Positions 14,434 to 22,682 are shown, counted from the stretch's first letter. The stretch is 36,624 bases of DNA from JBFWIW01 sp050253535 (GCA_050253535.1 JBFWIW010000028.1:1-36624), one strand, 5' to 3'. Numbers and translations: made by a program. Notes: generated from the sequence alone by a model not told the origin.

Positions 14434-15549
14434 ATGATTGAATTTGAAGATTATAAAGTAAAGCTTGGAAGTCTGAAGCCCACTCTGCAAAACCTCCGCG
14501 CAGCTTTAAACCTTGACGACGCCAAATGCGAGATTGAAGAGCTTGAGGCCCAGAGCGAGAAGGACGGATTCTGGAGCGACCTTGAAAATTCCCAGAAAGT
14601 GCAGCAAAAGCTCAAACAGTTAAAGCACAAATGCGAGAAATTTAATAAGCTTGAGGGCAGATGGAATGACCTCATGACGCTTTGCCAAATGGCGCTGGAG
14701 GAAAACGACGAGTCGCTCCTGCCTGAGCTAACCGAGGAATATGACGCGTTTAAACGCGACCTTGAGGATACGCGGCTTTCCACACTCCTCTCCGGGGAAT
14801 ATGACAGCTGCAACGCTATCCTCTCGTTCCACGCCGGCGCCGGTGGGACTGAGGCACAGGATTGGGCGCAGATGCTCTACCGTATGTACACCAGGTGGGC
14901 TGAGCGCCACGGTTACAAATACAAGCTTCTCGACTTTCTGGACGGCGAGGAGGCCGGCCTTAAGAGCGCCGCCATTGCAATCGAGGGAGATAACGCCTAT
15001 GGCTACTTAAAGAGTGAAAGCGGTATACACCGCCTTGTCCGCATCTCTCCTTTTGATGCGTCGGGACGCCGTCATACGTCTTTTGCCGCACTCGAGGTAA
15101 TGCCGGAAATCTCCGACGACACGGAGATAGATATCCGCCCGGAGGACCTCAAGGTCGATACCTACCGCTCTTCCGGCGCAGGCGGTCAGCATGTCAACAA
15201 AACCGAATCGGCAATACGCATAACACATATCCCCACGGGCGTCATCGTCTCCTGCCAGACTGAGAGGAGCCAGCATCAGAACAGGGAATACGCAATGCGC
15301 ATGCTAAGATCAAAACTCGTAGAGATAAAAGAGCGCCAGCATCTGGATAAAATATCAGATATAAAGGGCGAACAGATGAAAATCGAGTGGGGCAGCCAGA
15401 TACGTTCATATGTCTTTATGCCCTACACGCTCGCAAAGGACCATAGAACGGGTTTTGAAAACGGCAACATTAACGCCGTCATGGACGGCGATCTTGATGG
15501 GTTTATTAACGCTTACCTCAGCATGAAAGCCGGAGAAGAAGCTAAATAA
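14434..15549 (+). CDS. prfB: peptide chain release factor 2 (RF2), no programmed frameshift
   Basis: RF2 recognises UAA and UGA stop codons in the ribosomal A site and triggers peptide release. The 371-residue protein is complete. It has the coiled N-terminal domain, HAGAGGTEAQDWAQMLYRMYTRWAERHG, the stop-codon-reading tripeptide SPF (205-207), and the catalytic GGQ (250-252) in SSGAGGQHVNKTESAIRITH. The usual RF2 autoregulatory site CTTTGAC near codon 25 is absent: at codons 27-28 the sequence reads CTT GAC in frame, as if one T had been lost, so the gene is one uninterrupted frame. No clear Shine-Dalgarno precedes the ATG. Confidence 0.96.
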   Translation: MIEFEDYKVKLGSLKPTLQNLRAALNLDDAKCEIEELEAQSEKDGFWSDLENSQKVQQKLKQLKHKCEKFNKLEGRWNDLMTLCQMALEENDESLLPELTEEYDAFKRDLEDTRLSTLLSGEYDSCNAILSFHAGAGGTEAQDWAQMLYRMYTRWAERHGYKYKLLDFLDGEEAGLKSAAIAIEGDNAYGYLKSESGIHRLVRISPFDASGRRHTSFAALEVMPEISDDTEIDIRPEDLKVDTYRSSGAGGQHVNKTESAIRITHIPTGVIVSCQTERSQHQNREYAMRMLRSKLVEIKERQHLDKISDIKGEQMKIEWGSQIRSYVFMPYTLAKDHRTGFENGNINAVMDGDLDGFINAYLSMKAGEEAK

Positions 15550-15571
15550 CGCCAAAATATAATTATGTTTT

Positions 15572-15638
15572 AATATCATCCCGAGTGCTGTTAAGCGCCC
15601 CAAAAGGGCCTTTACCCGCACTCAGGATGATATTTTTT
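15572..15638 (+). terminator. long terminator after prfB
   Basis: Outer arms aatatcatcc (15572-15581) and ggatgatatt (15625-15634) extend into cgagtgc/gcactc, with an inner gcgcccc/agggcc hairpin. A run of T follows (15633-15638). Confidence 0.85.
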
Positions 15639-15702
15639 CCAAAAATTTCCTGTCTGTGCATAAAAACGAGCAAAAACGCCGATAATTCAGTGTAAACTCA
15701 AA

Positions 15703-15723
15703 AGTACCATGATAAATGGTACT
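15703..15723 (+). repeat. short inverted repeat just before the SleB-like gene
   Basis: AGTACCA and TGGTACT (7 bp, 7-base loop) end 7 bases before the ribosome binding site. It could be an operator or a leader hairpin that affects translation. Confidence 0.4.
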
Positions 15724-15739
15724 GCAAAAAGGTGGTATT

Positions 15740-16564
15740 ATGCGAAGGTTTTTATGTGTATTTCTGGCAGTTATTTGTTTTCTCAGCATTTTCGCGCCTG
15801 CCGGAGCGGCAAACAGTGGAAAGCTCCTCTTATATGTCGACGGCGCCAGAACAGACATTAACGGCAGGTCATTCATAAAAAACGATACTGCGTATGTACC
15901 CTTCAGAGAGCTGTCGCTCGCCCTTGGTGCCATCCGTGTAAAATGGGACGGTAATACAGGAACGGCCAGCGCTAAAAAAGGCAGCGCCGTTGTTACGGCC
16001 GGGGTAGGGATTGAATACATTGAGGTCTTAGGCCGGTATCTTTATGTACCGGACGGCTGCATTCTACTTGGCGATACTCTTATGGTACCGGTACGCCAGC
16101 TCGCAAAGGCGTTCGGAGCCGAGGTGTTTTGGAATGGGAACGGCGCTATATATATAAAGACAGGTAGTACCGCGCTCGAGCCAGGGAATACTTATTATTC
16201 GGAAAACAACGTATACTGGCTCTCGCGTATAATTTATGCCGAGGCGCGCGGTGAGAGCCTGTGCGGCAAGATAGCGGTCGGAAATGTCGTCCTCAACAGG
16301 GTTGAGAGCACACAGTATCCCGACACTGTGCAGGGTGTCATCTTTGACATGCGCTCCGGCGTTCAGTTTACGCCTGCTGCAACCGGTTCCGTCTACTGTA
16401 CTCCGACTGAGGATTGCGTCCTCGCGGCAAAACTCGCAATGGACGGGGCAGATGCAGCGGGTGACAGCCTGTTTTTTGCTACGGCAGCCATCTCAGCCTC
16501 ATGCTGGGCCGGCAAAAACCGTGAATTTTTCGCCCAAATAGGAAATCATTGCTTCTTTGCGTAA
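15740..16564 (+). CDS. secreted cell wall hydrolase: copper amine oxidase N-terminal domain plus SleB-like hydrolase
   Basis: The protein has 274 residues and is exported by a signal peptide (RRFLCVFLAVICFLSIFAPAGAA, cut near residue 24). Residues about 28-140 are a copper-amine-oxidase N-terminal-like domain (YVDGARTDINGRSFIKNDTAYVPFREL, GDTLMVPVRQLAKAFGAEVFW), which is non-catalytic and often paired with wall hydrolases in Clostridia. Residues about 155-274 are a Hydrolase_2/SleB domain: RIIYAEARGES with the catalytic glutamate, GKIAVGNVVLNRV, VQFTPAATGSVY, DSLFFATAAI, HCFFA. SleB-type enzymes are lytic transglycosylases of the spore cortex, suggesting a spore-forming or formerly spore-forming host. 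The start at 15740 is chosen because AAAGGTGG lies just upstream. Confidence 0.92.
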   Translation: MRRFLCVFLAVICFLSIFAPAGAANSGKLLLYVDGARTDINGRSFIKNDTAYVPFRELSLALGAIRVKWDGNTGTASAKKGSAVVTAGVGIEYIEVLGRYLYVPDGCILLGDTLMVPVRQLAKAFGAEVFWNGNGAIYIKTGSTALEPGNTYYSENNVYWLSRIIYAEARGESLCGKIAVGNVVLNRVESTQYPDTVQGVIFDMRSGVQFTPAATGSVYCTPTEDCVLAAKLAMDGADAAGDSLFFATAAISASCWAGKNREFFAQIGNHCFFA

Positions 16565-16567
16565 AAT

Positions 16568-16600
16568 AAAGGGGCGGCGCTAAAGTGCCGCCCCTTTATT
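16568..16600 (+). terminator. terminator after the SleB-like gene
   Basis: An 11-bp stem (aaaggggcggc / gccgccccttt) with an 8-base loop and T-rich tail starts 3 bases after the stop codon. Confidence 0.9.
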
Positions 16601-16816
16601 CTGCTTGTTGACAAATCTTGTTTTTCGACAAAAGCGGGAGAAGGCTCTCGTTTCAGTTGCGCTTAGAGATGTTAAACTTCCGCCGCGCATGTTGCCGGAA
16701 CCCTTGTGATCGCACAATTTTCATATAGCCAAAAATATAAGAAAGGAATAACCCTTTTTGGCATTTTGGATAAAGGGGCGGTGCTAAAGCACCGCGAGTT
16801 TACGCTTAATTGGTTG
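16601..16816. other. non-coding stretch with a degenerate second copy of the preceding terminator
   Basis: No gene is seen between 16565 and 16993. At 16770-16802 the sequence ataaaggggcggtgctaaag, followed by caccgcgagttta, repeats the SleB terminator with changes that leave only a shorter stem (gcggtgc/gcaccgc). Each copy is followed by ttgttgacaaa, so about 205 bases seem to be an old duplication of a terminator-plus-promoter segment. Confidence 0.4.
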
Positions 16817-16845
16817 TTGACAAAACTATAAATATAGTTTACTAT
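16817..16845 (+). promoter_or_regulatory. promoter of the nfeD-stomatin operon
   Basis: A consensus TTGACA (16817-16822), a 17-base spacer and TACTAT (16840-16845). The spacer is a perfect inverted repeat (AACTATA aa TATAGTT), which may be an operator. The leader to the start at 16994 is about 140 bases. Confidence 0.65.
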
Positions 16846-16993
16846 ATAGGTAAACAACAGTTACTTACACGGTAAGGTATACCTTAAAATTCTGTGTTCA
16901 TTCCTCGTCTTGTGTGGTACAATAATTATATAGTAATTTTCCCGACCGGCATAGGCTCAAAGCGGTGGCGGGAACGCGAAAGGAGATGTTTTT

Positions 16994-17449
16994 ATGGTGT
17001 TGATCTGGCTTGCAGCCCTTGTTGTTTTACTTATAATCGAAGCCGCTACGGTCGGACTTGCGGCGATATGGTTCGCCATAGGCGCGCTCGCCGCATTAAT
17101 AAGCGCGGCATTTAATGCACCGCTATGGATGCAGTTCGCGTGGTTCGCCGTCATTTCCGCCGTGACGCTGGGCTTCACTCGCCCGCTCGCGGTAAAATAC
17201 CTAGACTCAAAACGCAAAGCCACAAATGCCGATCGCGTAATTGGCATGATCGGCGTCGTCCGCGAGGATATCAACAATCTTGTGGGAACGGGAACTGTTT
17301 TTATCGATGGCAAGCTTTGGACGGCTCGTTCCGAATCCGGAGAGGCAATTGAGGTTGGCAAAACCGTCTCCCCAGTCAGGATAGAGGGTGTGAAGCTCAT
17401 TGTCCTGCCAGCAAAATCAACAGAAAGAGAAACGGCAGAAATAAAATAA
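16994..17449 (+). CDS. NfeD-family membrane protein (short form)
   Basis: The protein has 151 residues. Two or three hydrophobic segments (2-24, 28-50, 52-68) are followed by a soluble C-terminal OB-fold NfeD domain (about 85-145: DRVIGMIGVVREDINNLVGTGTVFIDGKLWTARSESGEAIEVGKTVSPVRIEGVKLIV). Short NfeD proteins without the ClpP-like protease domain are nearly always encoded next to a stomatin/SPFH protein, as here (22 bases apart), and are thought to form a membrane complex with it. AGGAG lies 8 bases before the ATG. Confidence 0.92.
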   Translation: MVLIWLAALVVLLIIEAATVGLAAIWFAIGALAALISAAFNAPLWMQFAWFAVISAVTLGFTRPLAVKYLDSKRKATNADRVIGMIGVVREDINNLVGTGTVFIDGKLWTARSESGEAIEVGKTVSPVRIEGVKLIVLPAKSTERETAEIK

Positions 17450-17470
17450 TTTTTTTATGGAGGGAAAATA

Positions 17471-18412
17471 ATGGGCAACATACCTTACCTGTCAACAATT
17501 GTGACCGCGCTTTTGATCCTTTTCTTACTTGTAATTCTGGCAAAATGTATAAGAGTCGTCCAGCAGGCGAGGGCGTGTATAATCGAGCGCCTTGGCGCTT
17601 ACAGCGCAACATGGGGCGTCGGTCTCCACTTTAAGATTCCATTTATCGAAAGAGTGGCCAAAATCGTCTCCCTCAAGGAGCAGGTTGTCGATTTCCCGCC
17701 CCAGCCTGTTATAACGAAGGACAACGTCACCATGCAGATTGATACCGTCCTATATTTCGAGATAACCGACCCGAAACTCTATACCTACGGCGTTGAACAT
17801 CCGATGACCGCCATTGAAAACCTTTCCGCGACCACCCTGCGTAACATCATCGGCGACCTCGAGCTTGACCAGACACTGACCTCCCGCGACGTTATCAATA
17901 CAAAGATGCGCGCAATTCTTGATGAGGCGACTGACCCATGGGGCATAAAAATTAACCGCGTTGAGTTAAAGAACATTCTGCCTCCTAAGGAGATCCAGAA
18001 CGCAATGGAAAAGCAGATGAAAGCGGAGCGCGAACGGCGCGAATCCATCCTCCGCGCGGAGGGCGAAAAAATGTCCGCCATTCTTATTGCAGAGGGTGAA
18101 AAGGCATCCGTAATTTTGCGTGCAGACGCGAAAAAGCAGTCACAGATTCTCGAGGCGGAAGGCGAAGCACAGGCAATACTTACGGTTCAGACGGCTACCG
18201 CCGAAGGAATCCGGAAGATAAACGAAAGCATGCCATCCGAAGAGGTAATAAAAATTCGTGCGCTGGAAGCATTTGCAGCTGCTGCCAACGGCCGCGCCAC
18301 AAAGCTCATAATTCCGTCCGATATCCAGGGACTCGCCGGTCTCGCCGGAGCTCTGAAGGAAGTCGTTGCGGAGCAGGAGAAACCCATACCAAAGGCTGAG
18401 CCTGCGAAATAG
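17471..18412 (+). CDS. SPFH/band 7 (stomatin/paraslipin, QmcA-like) protein
   Basis: The protein has 313 residues with one N-terminal membrane helix (about 8-27) followed by the SPFH/PHB domain (30-200: VQQARACIIERLGAYSATWGVGLHFKIPF, LKEQVVDFPPQPVITKDNVTMQIDTVLYFEITDP, NLSATTLRNIIGDLELDQTLTSRD, GIKINRVELKNILPP). A long charged coiled coil (200-270: KAERERRESILRAEGEKMSAI, EAEGEAQAI) mediates oligomerisation. Members form ring-like microdomain scaffolds on the inner membrane and affect membrane protein quality control. The GGAGGG ribosome binding site and nfeD neighbour support a two-gene operon ended by the terminator at 18421. Confidence 0.95.
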   Translation: MGNIPYLSTIVTALLILFLLVILAKCIRVVQQARACIIERLGAYSATWGVGLHFKIPFIERVAKIVSLKEQVVDFPPQPVITKDNVTMQIDTVLYFEITDPKLYTYGVEHPMTAIENLSATTLRNIIGDLELDQTLTSRDVINTKMRAILDEATDPWGIKINRVELKNILPPKEIQNAMEKQMKAERERRESILRAEGEKMSAILIAEGEKASVILRADAKKQSQILEAEGEAQAILTVQTATAEGIRKINESMPSEEVIKIRALEAFAAAANGRATKLIIPSDIQGLAGLAGALKEVVAEQEKPIPKAEPAK

Positions 18413-18420
18413 AAACGATA

Positions 18421-18452
18421 AAAATTCCGCCGTCTGGGACGGCGGAATTTTC
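18421..18452 (+). terminator. terminator of the nfeD-stomatin operon
   Basis: A 14-bp stem (aaaattccgccgtc / gacggcggaatttt) with a 3-base loop. Nothing recognisable lies from here to 18666. Confidence 0.9.
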
Positions 18453-18666
18453 TTATGAAAAAAGACAAAAAGAAGTTTCGACTACTTTCCTCAAGTCTTT
18501 CACCGTACCAAAGAATCTTTAAACTAATCCTAGTGTGCGTGGCCGATTTTGAAAATTTTCAATTTCAAAGTTTTCAGCTGCATTCGCGGCGGCCTTACCT
18601 CTCAAGACCCCGCAGAATAGACAACTTTCCCACGTTTTTGTCGAAAAATATGATTCTCAACAAACT

Positions 18667-18696
18667 AAGTCGGGCGGCAAATGCCGCCCGACTTTT
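18667..18696. terminator. symmetrical terminator-like hairpin between convergent units
   Basis: A 13-bp perfect stem (aagtcgggcggca / tgccgcccgactt) lies 25 bases from the aldolase stop. The T-run follows on the plus strand (acttttatatt), but it may serve both convergent transcripts. Confidence 0.75.
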
Positions 18697-18718
18697 ATAT
18701 TATTTAGCTCTGATTTAA

Positions 18719-19495
18719 TCAGCCGTTCAAAACCTTATCACAGGTCGCCTTAAGGGCCTTGAAATAGATATTGACATCGGTGTGAATACAGGGAATGAAG
18801 CCCTTCTTGAGGTTCTCGTGATCCTTCGCCGGATCAGTGGACAGAATCATACAGAACTTGCCGGCGGCCTTGCATGCACTTAGCACTCTGTCAAGAGCGG
18901 CCTGGAACTGCGGCTTGTCGAATTGAGCCGGGATACCCATGGAGATGGACAGGTCGAAGGGGCCGATAAAGATGCCGTCGACACCGGGGAGATTTACAAT
19001 CTCTTCGATATTCTCAAGAGCGCCGACAGTTTCACACTGCGGAATGATGTAGGTCTCTTTATTGATCGCGTCAAAATAATCCTGAATGTTGCCCTTGCAG
19101 CAGTCAGCCTGACCAAAGTCCGCCTGGCGGCCCATGCCGCAGCCGCGCTCGCCTATTGGGTAGTACTTGCCCCATCTGACGATCTCCTTGACCTGATCAG
19201 GAGTAAAAATCATGGGGATTATGAGGCCGCGGGCGCCGACATCGAGCATCTTAAGGACGGAAGACCTGACGTGATCCTGAACCCTGACGATTGGAGTGCA
19301 GTCATGCAGTTCAATGGCTCTTATCATATCAGCGACAGTCTCAGGACCATAGGGTCCGTGCTCAGCATCGATGATTATATAGTCCATCGGGGAAATCGCA
19401 AGGACCTCCGCGTTGTCGGCGTTGCCGAAATCAAGGAAAGTACCGATTACAGGCTCGCCCTTTTCGATTTTTTCTTTCATTAAGTTCTTCTTCAT
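18719..19495 (-). CDS. HpcH/HpaI-family class II aldolase
   Basis: This 258-residue metal-dependent aldolase cleaves 2-keto-3-deoxy or 4-hydroxy-2-keto acids to pyruvate and an aldehyde. Expected residues are present: IIIDAEHGPYG (base His46), the phosphate/keto-acid arginine in IVRVQDH (Arg71), GARGLIIPMI, QCETVGALENI (metal ligand Glu155) and GIFIGPFDLSISMG (metal ligand Asp181). The frame is open to 19582, but ATG at 19493-19495 has AGGAG about 10 bases upstream and fits family length. Natural partners may be sugar-acid pathways such as 2-keto-3-deoxy-L-rhamnonate or glucarate; the neighbour is a sugar epimerase with its own terminator, so cotranscription is unlikely. Confidence 0.92.
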   Translation of the reverse strand: MKKNLMKEKIEKGEPVIGTFLDFGNADNAEVLAISPMDYIIIDAEHGPYGPETVADMIRAIELHDCTPIVRVQDHVRSSVLKMLDVGARGLIIPMIFTPDQVKEIVRWGKYYPIGERGCGMGRQADFGQADCCKGNIQDYFDAINKETYIIPQCETVGALENIEEIVNLPGVDGIFIGPFDLSISMGIPAQFDKPQFQAALDRVLSACKAAGKFCMILSTDPAKDHENLKKGFIPCIHTDVNIYFKALKATCDKVLNG

Positions 19496-19591
19496 AATGA
19501 CAAAACTCCTTTTGTTTTTTACAACCACCAACAACGGTTCCTGCATGGTTGAATTTTTGGAATGCCCGGCCCGACTGTCCAAGCACCTGTT

Positions 19592-19620
19592 ATTATAACC
19601 TCACAAAAATATTAAATCAA
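19592..19620 (-). promoter_or_regulatory. sigma-A type promoter for the HpcH/HpaI aldolase
   Basis: On the minus strand TTGATT (19620-19615), a 17-base spacer and TATAAT (19597-19592) give a leader of about 90 bases. Otherwise 19496-19761 is AT-rich and empty. Confidence 0.65.
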
Positions 19621-19761
19621 GTCAAATGTACTAAAATAACAATTATTTTCTGATATTCTTTTGCTTATTTAGTCAATAAAATTTCAAAATTTCAAAAATG
19701 CAGACTAGTCTTCAAATATAAATGTTTTCGGCTTATAAATCTAATTAAAATTAAATTCAGA

Positions 19762-19800
19762 TAAAAACGGGATCTGCGGAAAATATTCCGCAGATCCCGG
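19762..19800 (-). terminator. terminator after the TIM-barrel epimerase
   Basis: On the minus strand a 14-bp perfect stem (cgggatctgcggaa / ttccgcagatcccg, 4-base loop) is followed by TTTTTAT, 14 bases after the epimerase stop. Confidence 0.92.
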
Positions 19801-19813
19801 CCAAGCATATAAT

Positions 19814-20689
19814 TTAATCAAAAAACGCCCTTGGAAAATCCGGAGTCGGCTTTTCGAGATATCTCATCGAATAGGCCTCTTCCAGCATTTTGAGGTATCT
19901 GAGCGAAAACTCCGGCGCTCTCTCCTGGTTGGGATAAGGCACAACCTCAATAGTGCAGTAACCGTCGTAGTCAAGGTCGTAAAGTCCACGTATATACTCG
20001 CTGAAATTAATATTTCCGGTCCCGCAGGCGTATCTGTCGCTGTCGGAGAAGTGGACATATTTGAGGTCATCGCCACACGCTATTATGCGTGAATGTACGT
20101 CCACGTCATGCAGTATCATGTGGCTCGAGTCGAGATGTAGCTTTACGCTCGGCATATTCAATTCTTTGACAAAACGGGTCATCTCCCGCATACTGTTTAG
20201 AAAGTTCGTATAGTACATGTTTATCGCCTCTAGAACTATAATAACACCAACTTCTTCAGCATACTCGGCAAGCTTTATTACACTCTCCCTGTAATTTTCC
20301 ACATAGGGCTTTGGATCATCCGAAAAAGGGATATACGCCCTGTACGTGCCGACGATTGTTATGGCGTCCAGCTCTTTGCAGAAATCAATGTACTGCTTAA
20401 GCATGTCGACCGCGGCCTGCCTGTTTGCTTTATCAGCAGTTACGAGATTACGGTCCCCCTTAAGCGACAGCCCTGTCAGAGCCGCGCAGCAGACGAGTCC
20501 GTTGTCATATAGGTGCCGCTTAAGTTCCTTCATGTTATATTTCGTAGGATCCGCGACGTTTATCTCCGCCGCGTCAAACCCCAAAGTCTTAACCCGCTCG
20601 AGCAAATAGGGGAGCTTTCCGCGCATAGTGATAGCGCTGGCTTTAGCCACATCCATACTGTCTGTTATGGAAACACCATATTTTAACAT
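19814..20689 (-). CDS. sugar phosphate isomerase/epimerase-type TIM barrel protein
   Basis: The protein has 291 residues of the AP-endonuclease-2/xylose-isomerase-like barrel family (D-tagatose 3-epimerase, IolE/IolI relatives). Metal-binding residues are recognisable in strand ends: IVLEAINMYYTNFLN (Glu), VKLHLDSSHMILHD (Asp, His), LKYVHFSDSDRYACGTGNINF (His, Asp) and YCTIEVVPYPN (Glu). This four-ligand pattern supports a ketose epimerase or hydroxypyruvate-isomerase-like activity on a sugar or sugar phosphate; the exact substrate cannot be named. It has its own promoter and terminator. GGAGAAG precedes the ATG at 20689. Confidence 0.9.
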   Translation of the reverse strand: MLKYGVSITDSMDVAKASAITMRGKLPYLLERVKTLGFDAAEINVADPTKYNMKELKRHLYDNGLVCCAALTGLSLKGDRNLVTADKANRQAAVDMLKQYIDFCKELDAITIVGTYRAYIPFSDDPKPYVENYRESVIKLAEYAEEVGVIIVLEAINMYYTNFLNSMREMTRFVKELNMPSVKLHLDSSHMILHDVDVHSRIIACGDDLKYVHFSDSDRYACGTGNINFSEYIRGLYDLDYDGYCTIEVVPYPNQERAPEFSLRYLKMLEEAYSMRYLEKPTPDFPRAFFD

Positions 20690-20790
20690 ATTACTTCTCC
20701 GAACCCTTTCTTAAATATTTTTGTCCTTGGGCAGCACAGTGAGATATGATTCGTTGCTCCCAGATAAGGCATTACTGGTTTTCAATAATT

Positions 20791-20819
20791 ACTATACAGC
20801 GCCGCCATGGCGAATTCAA
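20791..20819 (-). promoter_or_regulatory. sigma-A type promoter for the epimerase
   Basis: On the minus strand TTGAAT (20819-20814), a 17-base spacer containing GCCATGGC, and TATAGT (20796-20791). The roughly 95-base leader can fold a GGGAGCA/TGCTGCCC stem (about 20728-20756). Confidence 0.55.
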
Positions 20820-20996
20820 TAATTATTTGCAATGAATTTTTTAATCTTCTATGCATATCGCTCACAATGTCCACTGGCCATTGCAGTTTAAGAACCGCAT
20901 TAACTAAAAGTGCACATTATACGGTATTGAGCCGGCAAAACAAACGCGTTTCGCCAGCTCAATTAATGATTGACTAATTTTTTTATATTTTAACGC
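20820..20996. other. non-coding stretch with one hairpin
   Basis: No gene is seen. An imperfect inverted repeat (attgagccggc / gccagctcaat, about 20925-20965) is terminator-like but without a clear T-run. Confidence 0.35.
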
Positions 20997-21031
20997 AAAA
21001 AACGTCCCTTGCTTCGCATGAGACGCTTTTT
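20997..21031 (-). terminator. terminator of the DegV / PAP2-like unit
   Basis: On the minus strand aaaaagcgtctc pairs with gggacgtttttt (one or two wobbles) and ends in a run of T. A second, stronger stem (aagcgcgcatc/gatgcgcgctt, 21044-21070) lies just before it, closer to the gene. Confidence 0.7.
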
Positions 21032-21086
21032 ATCTTCAAGCTGAAGCGCGCATCAAAAAGATGCGCGCTTACATCGCTTTTTTTAT

Positions 21087-21668
21087 TCAGAAGGCCCCGC
21101 CAGCGGCAAACAGCACAATAGCGAGCGAGACGACTGGGATAACCGTACCTCCTAAAAGCTGTTCGAACGTATGGCGCTTTATTTTTAGGCTGGCCCACCA
21201 TGCCGCAGCGAGAACGGGTATTCCGAACAGGCCGCAGGTCTGCCCGAAGCTCACTAATAATGCAAACGGCCCTGCGATGCCACAGGTGTGACCGCTCGCC
21301 TTATAATGAAATACCTTATCGCATATCAAGATTAATAATCCGGATATAAGATAAACAATATATATGATAAGGACGCTCTTTGCAGCGTGCAATATCAGCG
21401 CCGAAACACACCCGCCGACATACCCCAAGACGGCAAAAACCATCGCGAGGTTCCGCTGTCCCACTCTCCCCTTTTTCCTAAATCCAGGAATTAACGGCTG
21501 CAGAGGGTATGCGAGAAGCGGGAAAACTGTCAGATAAAGAATAGAAAGTATATAATTTACGTAACCTTGGAAAATTTGAGGTACTCTCACAAAAAGGACA
21601 GTCAGCGCCATAAGCGCCATAAGCGGCGGGACAGTGAGCACACGTATTACTTTAGCTGTTTTTTCCAT
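21087..21668 (-). CDS. PAP2-like integral membrane protein with altered active-site motifs
   Basis: The protein has 193 residues with about five or six membrane helices. The segment KVFHYKASGHTCGIAGP resembles the PSGH motif of type 2 phosphatidic acid phosphatases, and KIKRHTFEQLLGGTVI resembles the third motif (R, catalytic H, then D four residues later). Here the residue four after the histidine is Gln rather than Asp and the first KxxxxxxRP motif is not evident, so classical phosphatase chemistry may be lost or changed. The gene starts 6 bases after the DegV stop and is surely cotranscribed with it. DegV proteins bind fatty acids, so a lipid-related role is a reasonable inference. Confidence 0.75.
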   Translation of the reverse strand: MEKTAKVIRVLTVPPLMALMALTVLFVRVPQIFQGYVNYILSILYLTVFPLLAYPLQPLIPGFRKKGRVGQRNLAMVFAVLGYVGGCVSALILHAAKSVLIIYIVYLISGLLILICDKVFHYKASGHTCGIAGPFALLVSFGQTCGLFGIPVLAAAWWASLKIKRHTFEQLLGGTVIPVVSLAIVLFAAGGAF

Positions 21669-21674
21669 TCTCCG

Positions 21675-22574
21675 TTACTGCTTTCCGACATCGTTTCTCA
21701 GGTCGCCATAGAAAAACAGTGCCACAGTACCAGGGCCCGTGTGAGAACCTATAACGGTGCCTATATTGTTTATAACGACCCTTCCGCTAAGTTTGGGAAA
21801 ATTTTCTTCGATAAGGTCGGCTACGGCACGGGCGTCTTCATAGCAGGCGGACTGTGAGATGAAGCACTTCCCGCTGTAATCGAGACCGCCCTTTGCATGC
21901 TCCTTCATTCGCTCTGCTATTGTGCTTATAACTCTCTTCTTGGTGCGTATCTTTTCGCGGGCAATAAGATGGCCCACGGAATCCATATTAAGCAGTGGAC
22001 AAATGCCGAGCAGAGAACCAAAAAAACCAGCGGTCTTTGAAACTCTGCCTCCGCGTATATACGAGGTGAGGTCAGTAGAAAAAAACCAATGGTGTATGTT
22101 CAGCTTATTTTCCTCCGCCCACTTGTGCAGTTCATCATATCCCATACCGTCATCCCGCAGATCGGCCAGCATTTCCATTAAAAGCCCATACCCGGAGGAT
22201 GCGCCAAGCGAATCGACGATTTCTATCCTTCTGTCGGGGTATTTTTCGCGGAGTTCTTCCCGCGCTATGGCTGCGGAAGCAAACGTACCGGAGAGGCCCG
22301 ACGAGAGGCTCACATGGAGTATATCTTTACCCTCTTTTAAAAACTGTTCAAAAAATCCTATGAACTGGTCGACATTCACCTGCGAGGTCGTTGGGCAGGC
22401 GCCATCCGCTATCTTTTTATAAAAAACATCAAAAGGCATGGCTATTCCCAGATCATCCGGATATTCCTTCCCATCTATATTATAATGGAAACATGTATAT
22501 GGTATGCCTCTTCTCTCAAAATGTTCTTTAGATAAGTCTGCTGTGGAGCAGCAGGTGATGAGATAATCTGCCAT
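21675..22574 (-). CDS. DegV family fatty acid-binding protein
   Basis: The protein has 299 residues. DegV/FakB proteins bind a fatty acid and present it to the kinase FakA for phosphorylation. Seen are the N-terminal STADLSKEHFERRGIPYTCFHYNIDG strand region, the family TSQVNVDQFIGFFEQFL loop (CPTTSQ), LHVSLSSGLSGTFASA, VDSLGASSGYGLLM, the YIRGGRVSKTAGFFGSLLGICPLLNMDSVGHL core and the C-terminal IGTVIGSHTGPGTVALFF. ATG at 22572-22574 has AAAGGAAG upstream and fits the family start; the open frame upstream to 22691 is not supported. No fakA is seen in the window. Confidence 0.95.
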   Translation of the reverse strand: MADYLITCCSTADLSKEHFERRGIPYTCFHYNIDGKEYPDDLGIAMPFDVFYKKIADGACPTTSQVNVDQFIGFFEQFLKEGKDILHVSLSSGLSGTFASAAIAREELREKYPDRRIEIVDSLGASSGYGLLMEMLADLRDDGMGYDELHKWAEENKLNIHHWFFSTDLTSYIRGGRVSKTAGFFGSLLGICPLLNMDSVGHLIAREKIRTKKRVISTIAERMKEHAKGGLDYSGKCFISQSACYEDARAVADLIEENFPKLSGRVVINNIGTVIGSHTGPGTVALFFYGDLRNDVGKQ

Positions 22575-22682
22575 TCGTTTTCTTCCTTTCAAACGCGCAA
22601 CCTGGCCCGGCGGCCTCCGTCTTAATGTAATTATAATACAACACATTGCCATTTTAGTCACCCTATGGTACGTGCATACCCA

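Noticed and set aside
15622..16020. Minus-strand 132-codon frame opposite the SleB-like gene
   Set aside because: It crosses the prfB terminator and is antisense to a well-supported secreted hydrolase.
18455..18718. 87-codon open frame after the stomatin gene
   Set aside because: It starts inside the tail of a terminator, runs through another terminator hairpin (18667-18694), has no ribosome binding site tied to its start and shows no family-like pattern.
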